Source of the DNA: Orientallactaga sibirica
Lineage: Eukaryota; Chordata; Mammalia; Rodentia; Dipodidae
Assembly (NCBI GenBank): GCA_036365145.1
Contig: JAEOAD010002231.1
Location: 4,815,501-4,879,500 of the forward strand
Length of the DNA: 64,000 bases
Reading direction: 5' to 3'
In this document: positions 43,946-53,597 of the stretch, one piece after another
Layout of the letters: the number at the start of each line of letters is the position of its first letter
Numbering within the stretch: position 1 is the first letter of the stretch
The notes under the pieces: generated by a model
The model's database searches: none
The model's input: the letters and a program-made list of their open reading frames with translations, nothing else
Told to the model about the DNA's origin: nothing
Position numbers and translations under genes: made by a program

Positions 43946-44261
43946 CTTCTTTGTGTTTTTTAATGATCTATGTATTTTTTTTTTCTTGACCTTTTCTTGA
44001 TTGGTTGAGGTATTGATGTTTTCTCATTTGATTTGTGTCTTTTACTTCTTTGGATAAATAAGATCTACTTTTATTCCTCTAGTCTTCATTCTTTATGTTT
44101 GACATTCAAGTTAGTCAGTCTTAGCCCACTGCTTAAGAACATTATGACTCAGAACACTTTGTAATTATCTCTTAGAATTTACATACTTTTACTATCCAGC
44201 AAGATTATCCTTATACCTTTTAAAATGTCTCATAAATAAAATATTTTAATTTTTATAATGT
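43946..44261. other. Unique AT-rich sequence, nothing recognised
   Basis: No feature visible in this 316-base interval. Confidence 0.5.
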
Positions 44262-44512
44262 TCAATGGAACTTTGTGGAAGAAGGGATAGAAAGATTGTA
44301 AAAGCCACAGAGAGGGAGGGAATGTACAGAGGCATTGCCCCTCCCTTTACAATGACTGCTGCTCTCACAACTCATAACCCACTCCCCATGGTGAATACCA
44401 GCAATCCTACTGAGGAGGGCCCTCAGCAAAATGGGGGCAGGGAGGAGGGAAATGATGGTACCAACACATGATGAGTTCATACAAAGTTTCTCCTTAATAA
44501 AAAATATTTTCC
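44262..44512 (+). mobile_element. L1 LINE, extreme 3' end only
   Basis: GGAAGAAGGGATAGAAAGATTG, AAAAGCCACAGAGAGG and CACATGATGAGTTCATAC then AATAAAAAATATT correspond to the last ~200 bases of the L1 3' UTR. A strongly 5'-truncated copy. Confidence 0.75.
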
Positions 44513-44827
44513 ATCTACCATTCTGTTTTCATTCTGGTATCTTTAAGACTTTTTCAGGACAGATCAAACAATTTTTTTTTTTGCCTTAAAACAACCTTTT
44601 AATAAAAAGTTAGTGATTATATACATGAAACATTTTCAGGTATTAAATAGTGTCCAGCTTGATAAATTTCCCACAATGAATACCTACAAGTGATAGGTCA
44701 GGAACTGGAAAACTGCCAAAGTCCCAGAGCATCATGGATGTACTCCCAGTCATGGAAGTCTTCTTCTTTTTCTGTGACAGCCACTCTTCTGACTCAAACA
44801 TTAAAACATTAGGTGAACATTGTTGTT

Positions 44828-44848
44828 CTGTTTTATTTATTTTCAAGC

Positions 44849-44883
<35 letters not shown>

Positions 44884-45081
44884 CACACACACACACACAC
44901 ACACGGGGTGGGGGAGAGAGAGAGAAAGAGAATGAATGGACAAGCCTCTAGCCACTGCAAATAAACTCCAAACACACGTACCACTTTATTCATCTGGCTT
45001 TATGTGGGCACTGGGGAATTGAAACCGGATTGTTAGGCTTTGCAGTGAAGCGCCTTAACCACCCAGCAATCTCTCCAGCCC
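44828..45081 (-). mobile_element. tRNA-derived SINE with compound microsatellite
   Basis: Tail with (AG)n, (CAGA)n and (CA)n between 44849 and 44904, then CTCTAGCCACTGCAAATAAA, GGAATTGAAACCGGATTG and AATCTCTCCAGCCC. Confidence 0.9.
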
Positions 45082-45093
45082 TAGAGGAATTTT

Positions 45094-45337
45094 AAAAAAA
45101 AATTTATGTTTTATTTATTTGATAGAGAAAGAAGGAGGTAGAGAGAGAGACAGAGAGAGGGAGAAACAGATAGAGAAAGAAAATGTGTGCACCAGGGCCT
45201 CCAGCCACTGTAAATGAACTCTAGATACATGAGCCACCTTGTGCATCTGGCTTACATGGGTCCTGGGAAATTGAACCAAGGTCCTTTGGCTTTGCAGGCA
45301 AATGCCTTAACTGCTAAGCTATCTCTCCAGCCCCCCG
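45094..45337 (-). mobile_element. tRNA-derived SINE
   Basis: TTTATTTATTTGATAGAG, AGGGCCTCCAGCCACTGTAA, GAAATTGAACCAAGGTCC and TTAACTGCTAAGCTATCTCT. TAGAGGAATTTT (45082-45093) and TAGATGAATTTT (45338-45349) form a target duplication with one mismatch. It landed at the edge of the previous SINE. Confidence 0.94.
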
Positions 45338-45349
45338 TAGATGAATTTT

Positions 45350-45891
45350 GTGTTTTCCTCTTTCAGTTTATATCATTCTTGTGAAATTCATCCCCATTGT
45401 TTCAGATACCAGTGTTTTGTTCATTTCAGGTCGGTATAGGCATTTACTATAGGAATGTGTAAACATGCATAATTCCACTATTAATGGGCATTGAGCTAGT
45501 TCTTAGGATTTTGCTATGTTAAATCATATTGCCATACACATTCTTGTTTATATCTTTTGGAGCATATGTATGCATAATTCTGTATCTTATATGCCTACAA
45601 GTAGAATTATTACAAAAAAGGATATAAATAGAATGATTGTGAGAAAGGGCTAACCGGTTTTCCAGAGCTGTTTCAGTTACTATTTTATAATGATGATACC
45701 CATCAGGGTGTGAGTTTTCATTGCTCCAATTCTCATGGATACCTCTAAAAAAAACTTACCATTATTTAGATATTTTCAAACTCATACAAGAATTGCAAAA
45801 GCATGGCATAAGTTCTATGTCATATTAGCCATATTTCACACTAGTTAACATCTCCCATGGCTATGATCATCTATTAAAAATAATAAAAACA
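45350..45891. other. Probably old LINE-derived or unique sequence
   Basis: Phrases such as ATGGGCATTGAGCTAGTTCT and ACACATTCTTGTTTATATC with CAAGTAGAATTATT are reminiscent of a decayed L1 ORF2 C-terminus on the minus strand, but too diverged to call firmly. Confidence 0.35.
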
Positions 45892-46127
45892 GGGCTGGAG
45901 ACATGACTCATTGATCAAGGTGCTTGCCTACAAAGCCTAATGATCTGGGTTCAGTCACCAGCACTCATATAAGCCAGATGCCCAAAGTGTGCATTCATCT
46001 GGAGTTCGTTTGCAGTGGCTAGAGGCCCTGACATGCCAATTCTTTCTCTCGTTCTCTCTCTCTATGCCTCCTTCCCCTTTCTGTCTCTCTCTGATTGAAA
46101 ATAAATGAAATTAAATATAAAAAAATG
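45892..46127 (+). mobile_element. tRNA-derived SINE
   Basis: GGGCTGGAGACATGACTCAT, GGTTCAGTCACCAGCACTC, TCTGGAGTTCGTTTGCAGTG and GGCTAGAGGCCCTGAC, CT-rich tract, A-rich tail. Confidence 0.92.
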
Positions 46128-46148
46128 TTTTTAAGAAGTGAGACAAGC

Positions 46149-46314
46149 AGCTGGGCGTGGTGGTGCACACCTTTAATCCCAGCACTTGGGAAGCAGAGGT
46201 AGGAGAATCACTATGAGTTCCAGGCTACCCTGAGACTACAGAGTGAATTCCAGGTCAGCCTGGGCTAGAGTGAGACCCTACCTTGAAAAATAAAAACAAA
46301 ACAAAACCAAAAAA
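46149..46314 (+). mobile_element. B1-like SINE with target duplication
   Basis: AGCTGGGCGTGGTGGTGCAC, CCTTTAATCCCAGCACTTGG, GGTCAGCCTGGGCTAGAGTG and an A-rich tail. AAGTGAGACAAGC at 46136-46148 and 46315-46327 is a perfect 13-bp target duplication. It sits in the tail of the preceding SINE. Confidence 0.97.
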
Positions 46315-46327
46315 AAGTGAGACAAGC

Positions 46328-47040
46328 TAATTTTTATTCACTAAACTACATATTTTATTCAGATTTCACTACTCTAATATATATATATATTTTTATTCCA
46401 GAATCCAACTCAGGATTTACTGCTGAGTTTCTTGTCATATCTCCTTAGTCTCCTCTACTTGATGACCTTGCCTCCCATGACTTTGAGAGGCATAAAGAAC
46501 ATTTCTTGGCTTTTGCATTGCATATCCTTTAATCTGTGCTTTTGTTCAATGTTTTCTCATGGTTTACTTAGACTTATTCATTTCATCTACATTTTGCAAC
46601 TTTAGCATATAGATCTTAAGGTTGTTTTTATACTTATATCTAAATTTTTGCTTTTTGAGTCTATGAAGCTATTATAAATGTTATTTCAAAAATTTCACAT
46701 TTATAGCAAACATATACAAACATACAACATGCCTTGCCTAAATTATATTTTGATTCTTCATATATGACAGATTACATGCATGATTGTAAACCCATAAGAT
46801 TATAATGGGGCTTAACTTTTTATTGCTTACTCACATATGGCTAAATATGTCAAAAGCTCCATATATTAACAGTTCATATGGCTTTCTTATTTAGTGTTTT
46901 AAGACGGGTTTTATTTTTGAATATTGAACTAGATCTACATATTTGTTATGGTGTACTGCTTATTTTTATTACAGATTAAATTTTCTCAAATCCTATGGAA
47001 TGTTGAATCTATTTTCAAAAGGGATATTGTTCTATAATTT
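46328..47040. other. Unique AT-rich sequence, nothing recognised
   Basis: Contains only a short (AT)n at 46378-46391. No gene or repeat family recognised. Confidence 0.5.
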
Positions 47041-47238
47041 TATTTTAAAAATATTTTATTTATTTGAAAGCTGAGAGAGAAAGGAGATAGACATACCAGG
47101 ACCACTAGCCACTGCAAATGAACTGCAGATAGATGTGCCACTTTGTGCATCTGGCTTTATGTGAGTACTGGGGAGTCAAACCTGGGTCATAAGGCTTTGC
47201 AGTCAAACTCCTTTATGGCTGAGCCATCTCTCCAGCCC
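47041..47238 (-). mobile_element. tRNA-derived SINE
   Basis: TTTTATTTATTTGAAAG, CCACTAGCCACTGCAAATGA, GGAGTCAAACCTGGGTC and TGAGCCATCTCTCCAGCCC. TAATTTT flanks it on both sides. Confidence 0.93.
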
Positions 47239-47465
47239 TAATTTTCTTTCTTCTTCTTTTTAAATCTCCTTTGGTTTTAACATGAGAGTAATGATTACTT
47301 AGAAAGTAACAGCTCAGAAGGTATTATGTGAAGAAATAATTTTTCTTGTTTTTAATGTCTAAGAGAAGTCAACAGGAAAAAAATCTGGATCTTGATTTTT
47401 TTTAAAGTTTTTTTTAACCTACAAATTCAATTTAATAAGCATAGATTATTTCTCAGGTAAGTTTT

Positions 47466-47850
47466 AGTAGTTATATTAGCTTTCTGTCATTCCAACAAAA
47501 ATACCTGAGAAAATCATCTTTATGATGGAAAAAGTTTTCTTTTGGGCTTATGGCTTCAGTCTGTGGTTGACTGACTTCACTGCTTTGAATTCTGAGTGGA
47601 GAAAGACAATTTTGGTGGGGAGATGCTCACTACTACTTGCATCATGGTGCCTGGGAAGCAAAGAGAAAGAAATGAAGTGGCTAGAGTCCTAGTATCCCTT
47701 CACGGGCATGCGCCCAATGACCTCACTCTCTCACTAGGCCTGCCTTTTATGGGTTCAACCTTCTCCCAACTGTATAATAGGATGGTGCCCAAGATTTTTA
47801 ACAGATGGGCTTTGGGACCAGTCTTTATCTAGTAGACATGGTTGTCTGAT
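47466..47850 (-). mobile_element. MaLR-type LTR, minus
   Basis: TTAGCTTTCTGTCATTCCAA, AAAATACCTGAGAAAATC, TTTGGGCTTATGGCTTCAG, TGCATCATGGTGCCTGGG and GGATGGTGCCCAAGATTTTT follow the reverse-complement MaLR order. Confidence 0.7.
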
Positions 47851-48278
47851 AAATCAGCCATTTCAATGATCTCGATTGTACAGATACGGCACTGTTTCTC
47901 CTCCTATGCTCTTAAGATCTGTGGGCTTGGAGTGGTATCTTCCCTTTTATTCCTTATATTTGTAACTTGTATTTTCTTTTTCTTTGCCAGTTTGGCTAGA
48001 GGCTTGCAAATATTACTGATGTTTCAAAACATTCGGATTTTTTATTGGTTTTTCTTATTTTTAATTTCTTTGATTTCTGTACTTGATTATTTCCTTCTGA
48101 CTAATGTATGTTCAGCATGCTCTACTTTTTCTGGTGTCTTAAACTGGAGTTTAGATGATTTTCTTGAGACCTTTCTGTCATTTTAATGCAGCATTACAAA
48201 GTTTACAATTCAGTATAAATTCTGCTTAAGTTGCAGCTCAAAAACTTTGCCATGTTGTACTTTCAGTTTCAGATAGTT
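47851..48278. other. Unique T-rich sequence, nothing recognised
   Basis: A 114-codon frame (47842-48186) is hydrophobic only because the DNA is T-rich. No recognisable protein. Confidence 0.4.
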
Positions 48279-48293
48279 AAAAAAGTCTTCCAG

Positions 48294-48330
<37 letters not shown>

Positions 48331-48332
48331 TC

Positions 48333-48463
48333 CAGCTGGGCGTGGTGGTGCATGCTCGGAGGCAGAGGCAGGAGGATCGCAGTGAGTTCAAGGCCTCTCT
48401 GAGACTACCTAGTGAATTCCAAACATACAACAGGTCAGCCTGGGCTAGAGAGACCCTATCTAG
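48333..48463 (+). mobile_element. B1-like SINE with internal deletion and duplicated 5' boundary
   Basis: CAGCTGGGCGTGGTGGTGCA, then a jump from CATGCTCGG straight into AGGCAGAGGCAGGAGGATCG (loss of the usual CCTTTAATCCCAGCACT), and GGTCAGCCTGGGCTAGAG. A repeat of target plus first B1 bases precedes it with an A30 run (48279-48326, see findings). Confidence 0.9.
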
Positions 48464-48519
48464 AAAAAAAAAGTCTTCAAATTTCTCTTGGTGTTTCCTT
48501 TTCCTTTGCCTCTCTCTTC

Positions 48520-48578
48520 TTCCTTCCTTCCTTCCTTCCTTCCTTCCTTCCTTCCTTCCTTCCTTCCTTCCTTCCTTT
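48520..48578. repeat. (TTCC)n polypyrimidine tract
   Basis: About 12 TTCC units followed by a longer pyrimidine-only stretch to about 48650. It gives spurious Leu/Pro/Ser-rich open frames on the plus strand. Confidence 0.95.
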
Positions 48579-48639
48579 TCTTTCTTTCTCTTTCTTTCCT
48601 TCTCTCTTTCTCTGTCTTTTTCTCTTTCTCACTTTTTCT

Positions 48640-48778
48640 TCTTTCTTTCTTTTTTGAAGCCAGGTCTCACTGTAGCCCAGAGCGAACCGGAATTCACTCT
48701 GAAGTCCTAGGCTGACCTCTTTCCTCAGCCTCCTGAGTGCTGTGGGTAAAGTCTTGAGCCACTACACCCTTGGGTTGC
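48640..48778 (-). mobile_element. B1-like SINE, diverged
   Basis: GAAGCCAGGTCTCACTGTAG, ACCGGAATTCACTCTGAAGT, CCTCAGCCTCCTGAGTGCTG and GTCTTGAGCCACTACACCC. The polypyrimidine tract at its left is its expanded tail. Confidence 0.85.
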
Positions 48779-49154
48779 CTATCAGTGCATTGTATAAGTA
48801 CCAAATACCTGAGAATTTTCCATATGTCAATCTATAGTTGATCACTTCTTTACTTCCATTTTAATCCAAGAACATGCTTTCTATGAATGTTCAACTAATA
48901 ATATGTATATATACATGTGCAACTATGCGATGGAGTCATTGTTGGTGATGTCAATGATTCTCAAGCTTCCCATCACAGAATAGTTTTCTTACCTCACGCA
49001 TATTCAAACTTCTGGCTTCAACTATCCATGTTGAAAACTCTAAAATCTGTGTGTGCAATACAGATGTCCATTTATGTGTCCACCTTTGTATGCACCCAAA
49101 ATCTTGTTGCTCATTTGTTCTTTGACATCACAAATGTCCTTAAAAGTTAGTATC
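48779..49154. other. Unique sequence, nothing recognised
   Basis: No feature visible. The plus-strand frame at 48917-49150 is unrecognised. Confidence 0.5.
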
Positions 49155-49167
49155 AAATTTGAACACA

Positions 49168-49438
49168 GGGCTGGAGAGATGGCTTAGTGGTTAGGGCGCC
49201 TGCCTGCTAAGCCTAAGAACCCGGTTCCAATCTCCAGGTCCCACATTTAGCCAGATGCAAAGTGACGCAAGGGCGCAATGCCGCACTTGACCACAAGGGC
49301 GCGCACACATCTGGATTTCATTCACAGCAGCTGAAAGACTGCTGGCGGGCCCATCTCTATCTGTCTCCCTCTCCCTCTCTGTCTGTCTGTCTCTGTGTCT
49401 CTCTCCAAAAATAAATAAAATAATAAAAAAAAAATTTT
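49168..49438 (+). mobile_element. tRNA-derived SINE, long-middle CpG-rich subtype
   Basis: GGGCTGGAGAGATGGCTTAG (A box), GGTTCCAATCTCCAGG (B box altered), then a distinctive CGCAATGCCGCACTTGACCA module and CAGCAGCTGAAAGACTGCTG. AAATTTGAACACA (49155-49167) and AAATGTGAACACA (49439-49451) form a target duplication with one mismatch. Confidence 0.95.
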
Positions 49439-49560
49439 AAATGTGAACACAAATTTACTTTTCATACTTTACTCAGAAATATTCCTTAATCTATCTAGTT
49501 TCAAAGTCTAGAAACCTGAAGCTTTCTCTTAATTGTATTTAAAAGCTATTCTTATTTCTT

Positions 49561-49773
49561 TTCTTTTCTTTTTTTATTTTAGAAAGAGAGCGAGATTTGG
49601 CACTCCAGGACCATTGCAATTGAACTCAAGATGCTTGTGCCACCTAGTGAGCATGTGCAACATTGTCCTTGCCTCACCTTTGTGCCTCTGGCTAACTGGG
49701 ATCTGGAGAGTTTAACATAGGTCCTTAGTCTTCATAGGCAATAGCCTTAACTGCTAAGCCATCTCTCCAGCCC
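49561..49773 (-). mobile_element. tRNA-derived SINE with 17-bp target duplication
   Basis: T-rich end, CCAGGACCATTGCAATTGAA, GTGAGCATGTGCAACATTG (long middle), TTAACTGCTAAGCCATCTCT. AGCTATTCTT(A/G)TTTCTT at 49544-49560 and 49774-49790 differ at one base. Confidence 0.95.
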
Positions 49774-49790
49774 AGCTATTCTTGTTTCTT

Positions 49791-50639
49791 ATCCATATTT
49801 CTGAAATTGTGTTCTAATTTCTTTCTGTCTCCAGAATTAAATGTCACTCAATATGATCTCCCTTTATTCAAATTATCATATTGAAATATGAATTTGACAA
49901 TTACTACTTTACCCTTCTCTCAGTAAATGTAAGAGTAATGTTTCATTGCCTTAAGATTATGAAACAAATGAACAACAAACCAGCCCATTAGCTTATGATG
50001 GTTGGTTATAGTCTATATGGTTCCCTAGTTACATTAATTTAATCACTACTTTTGCATTATTTTTGCACTTTACGCATTAGCCACATTGAACTACTTGCAA
50101 AATATTTCCTACCCTCGCCTTGTTTTTCCACTCATGCATTACCTATTCTCCATGAACATATGCTTAATGTCTTAATATACCATATTGTAGTTGTTTGCTA
50201 TTTATCTCCTCTATTACTTTGTGAGCTCTTTCATAATGTAATAATTTTACCACCTACTCATATCTTTCTCTATCCAGTAAAGTATCTGACTCGCCAAAAA
50301 TAAGTAATAATTCCTGCTCTAAATGAATGGCTTATTGAATGAAAGAATAGCACTGAACTAGTTGTGGAATCCACATATTCTGATTTCAAGGAATGTGTTT
50401 GTTCTATTTGTAGTATAGTATTAGTGCCTATGTGTCATTTCAGTAAAGGGCAGGTCTTACTTCATAAATGGGTAAAGTGACCACGGAAGCAATTGTTCTG
50501 ATGTCCTGAATAAATATTTCACAGATACTCAGGTATGACACTTTTAAAAGGTGTAACTGATACTTACATGCATTGTTTTCACTTTTTCATCTGGGAACAC
50601 AGTAGCCACTTTTCTATCATCACATGGTGGATCAGTTAT
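49791..50639. other. Unique sequence, nothing recognised
   Basis: No gene or confident repeat. The plus-strand frame at 50052-50303 has no recognisable domain. Confidence 0.5.
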
Positions 50640-51300
50640 TTTCTCATTGGTACAATGAAGTGGGTGTCATTAAAACATTTTGATGTGTGTATATGAGGTA
50701 CTTTAACAATATTTATCCTCTGCATTATCCATACTTATCACTTCTCCCCCTCCAATGCTAATGTCTATTTTTTACTTAGATCCCACATATGTGAGAAAAC
50801 ATGTCACCTTACCTTTCTTAATCTGGCTTATTTCATTTAACATAAAAATATGATTTTGTTCTTAATGACTGAATAATGCTCTATTAAGGATACATTCCAC
50901 ATTTTCTTTTTCAATTCATCATTGGGGGGCATCTATAATCATGAATGTGGAGAGATTTTTATGCACACTGCCTTTGAGCTCTTTGCTAATAGCTCTAGGA
51001 GTAGTATAGCTGGACCATACTGTAGTTCTAGTTTTATATTTTTTTTAGGAACCTCCATGGTGATTTCCATAATGGCTATATGAATTTACATTGCCATCAC
51101 TAGTGTAACATTTTTCTCCACATCTTCATCAGCACTTCCTGTTTTGGATTTCTTCATGGTAACCATTCTACTAGGGTGAGATGGAATCTCAATGTGGTTT
51201 GTATTTTAATTTCCTGAGTGGCTAAACATGTTTTGATTCTTATTAATGACATATTGCATTGAGTCCCTGGGTTAATTCAATGTTCTAAATTGTGAATATT
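50640..51300 (-). mobile_element. Old L1 LINE, 3' UTR and ORF2 C-terminal part
   Basis: AGATCCCACATATGTGAGAA, AATCTGGCTTATTTCATTTA, CAATTCATCATTGGGGGGC and GGTGATTTCCATAATGGCTA, CTAGGGTGAGATGGAATCTC are plus-strand readings of a minus-strand L1 ORF2 C-terminus. The frame is destroyed. Confidence 0.8.
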
Positions 51301-51469
51301 TATCTTATCCCAAATTATGAGAGAAATCTATTTGGGGTATTGATATTTATTTCTATGTCCAACTTAACATTTTTAGCACAAATTATAAGAAATTTGAAAT
51401 TTAAATTTTGAATATTATTGTTTTCCTTTTCTTTCCTTTCATTAAAAGGAGAACTGTTAACACCAATTT

Positions 51470-51648
51470 TCTTTTCTTTTCTTTCTTTTCTTTTTTTTTT
51501 TTTTTGGTTTTGTGAGGTAGGGTCTCACTCTAGCCCAGGCTGACCTGGAATTCACTATGAAGTCTCAGGGTGTCCTTGAACTCATGGTGATCCTCCTACC
51601 TCTGCCTCCCGAGTGCTGGGATTAAAGGTGTGTGTCACCACGCCCGGC
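51470..51648 (-). mobile_element. B1-like SINE
   Basis: T-rich tail with TTTTC units, TAGGGTCTCACTCTAGCCCA, GAGTGCTGGGATTAAAGGTG and CACCACGCCCGGCC. CCAATTTTCTT flanks both ends. Confidence 0.96.
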
Positions 51649-52859
51649 CAATTTTCTTAAATGAAGATAAATAGATGATATATTTTCATTCCCTGTGTAT
51701 GGCATATTTCCTTTTAGGCAATAAGTTAATATCCTTCATCATCTCATGTTTTTCCCTAATCTCAAATGCTCATCCACAAAATAGGACAATATTCTGCATG
51801 GGGTAATAAAAATGAAATATTACAAAGATGGAAAATCAGATCTGGCATTTAGGAGACAGTTTTAATATGCCACAAATTCCTACATCCTTAGGCTGCTGCA
51901 GAGTTAATAGACATTGTATGTCCCATGAAACCATGGGACAGAAATAACTGATAAGGAAATAAATTAACTAAAACATAGTTAAGACATCTCCTTTGTAGTG
52001 GTTGATTAAAATTTGGTTCAAGGAGTATTACTTGTGACTGGTGGTAACAAATACAACCAATTAAGGTCCTTAAAGAGCCCAGAGAACTTATTCCAAAAAT
52101 TATGTTTGCTATTGTTTTCCAGTAGAAGTAATTGTTTTCTATTCACCTGAATTTTCCATTTTGCTGCCCCATTCCTCTAACAGGATGCTTAAAGGAATCC
52201 TTTCCCCTTCTTAACCATCCTGATGAGAGAGTAAAACATCTGGTCTCCTTGCCTGTACTCCAGCCCCATCTGATTTTTTTTTTTAGCATCAGCTTTATTG
52301 AATTATCAATTGAGCAGCTTCTCTTAAGATGATCATCTCTGGAGAACAACATAACTGCCCCAGCTCTGCTTACATTAGGAAATTGCTTCTGCAGACATGA
52401 TGCAACAATAGAAGGTGATAATCCTGATCCTCACCCATCACACTATATGCTTCTGCCTCATTTCTTCCCTTGGCTATAATAGGGTGTATTAATAGGAATG
52501 CAGAGAAGAAAGACTTCTCTAGGGGAACATAGCCTCATTGTACTCATTACAGGAAATACCTGAAGTGCTTCCTCTCGTTCTAGGTCCACTGGTGGCAATA
52601 AAAGCATCATGAAAAAGATACTAAGTAGCCAGTGGAAGGTTATCAGAATATTCAGAAATGTTAGAAAACATAGAGGAGGAAAGACATGCTTATTTTCAGA
52701 CCTTCAGGTAGTTAAATCTATTCTGCATTTCCTCGGATGACTAAATGGGTAACTGGGTGATGAGTATGTGAAGAAGGTTTTATGTCAGTAAGTAAGAAAA
52801 TTTCTGCTTCTACAACATTTGCTGAGCTTCACTTCCCACTGTACAAATGACCCAAATGA
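51649..52859. other. Unique sequence, nothing recognised
   Basis: No gene or repeat recognised. Two antisense-overlapping frames near 52132-52352 are unsupported. Confidence 0.5.
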
Positions 52860-53290
52860 CCTCCCTACTCATACCGCTTCTCTGATAACCTTACATCCAG
52901 GCTCCCTTCCCCCACCATTTTTAGCTCTTCAATCGATCCTCTAAAGGGCGGCCAACACATGTTATTAAAACCTGCACCAGGCTGTGTGATTCCTGCCAAA
53001 CCCATTCCTCTTATTTTGGATACAACTATCAAATCCAAATTCCTTTCTTGCTTTCAAGGCCCTGTGTAAACTACTTTGCTGAATATCTTTCTTTTCTTTG
53101 CACATGTTCTTGTCACAATGGTGATTTTCTTTCTACACCAGCAGGTTAAATATCATAAACACACACCCAAATATTAGCTGTTGGCCCTGAAGGAATATTT
53201 GTCCCTCAGGTTCCCACTTCTGACACTTGTCATTCAGCAAACTACTCAAGTGCTGCATTTGCAAAACTCATATTATCCTAGCACTTTTAA
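52860..53290 (+). mobile_element. L2 LINE fragment
   Basis: AACCTGCACCAGGCTGTGTG, ATCAAATCCAAATTCCTTTC, TTCAAGGCCCTGTGTAAACT and GCACATGTTCTTGTCAC follow the L2 order 'AAAGTCCAAACTCCTT...TTCAAGGCCCT...TGCAC'. Confidence 0.6.
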
Positions 53291-53382
53291 CATATTGATA
53301 ATATCCTAGCATTTTCAGAATACATTTATTTTTTCATTTTGGAAGTACATTTTTACATTTATAAGAACATATATTTTTATAT

Positions 53383-53597
53383 TTTATTTTGTTTTTATTT
53401 ATTTATTTGAGAAAGAGGGAGAGAGAGAGAGAGAAAGAGAATGAGAATAGGCATGTTGGGGCCTCAAGCCACCACAAACAAACTCCAAAAGCATGCACAA
53501 CCTTGTATATCTGGCTTATGTGGGTCTTGGGGAATTGAATCTGGGTCCTTTGGCTTTGAAGGTAAGAGCCTTTGTTGATAAGCCATCTCTCCAGCAC
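53383..53597 (-). mobile_element. tRNA-derived SINE
   Basis: TTTTTATTTATTTATTTGAG, GA-rich tract, GGGGCCTCAAGCCACCACAA, GGAATTGAATCTGGGTCC and AGCCATCTCTCCAGCAC. Confidence 0.92.

Noticed and set aside
47842..48186. 114-codon hydrophobic frame resembling a membrane protein
   Set aside because: Phe/Leu/Ile richness follows from T-rich DNA. No start context, family motif or neighbouring exon.
48231..48715. Long Leu/Pro/Ser-rich frames (up to 159 codons)
   Set aside because: Produced by the A30 run, B1 sequence and the (TTCC)n tract.
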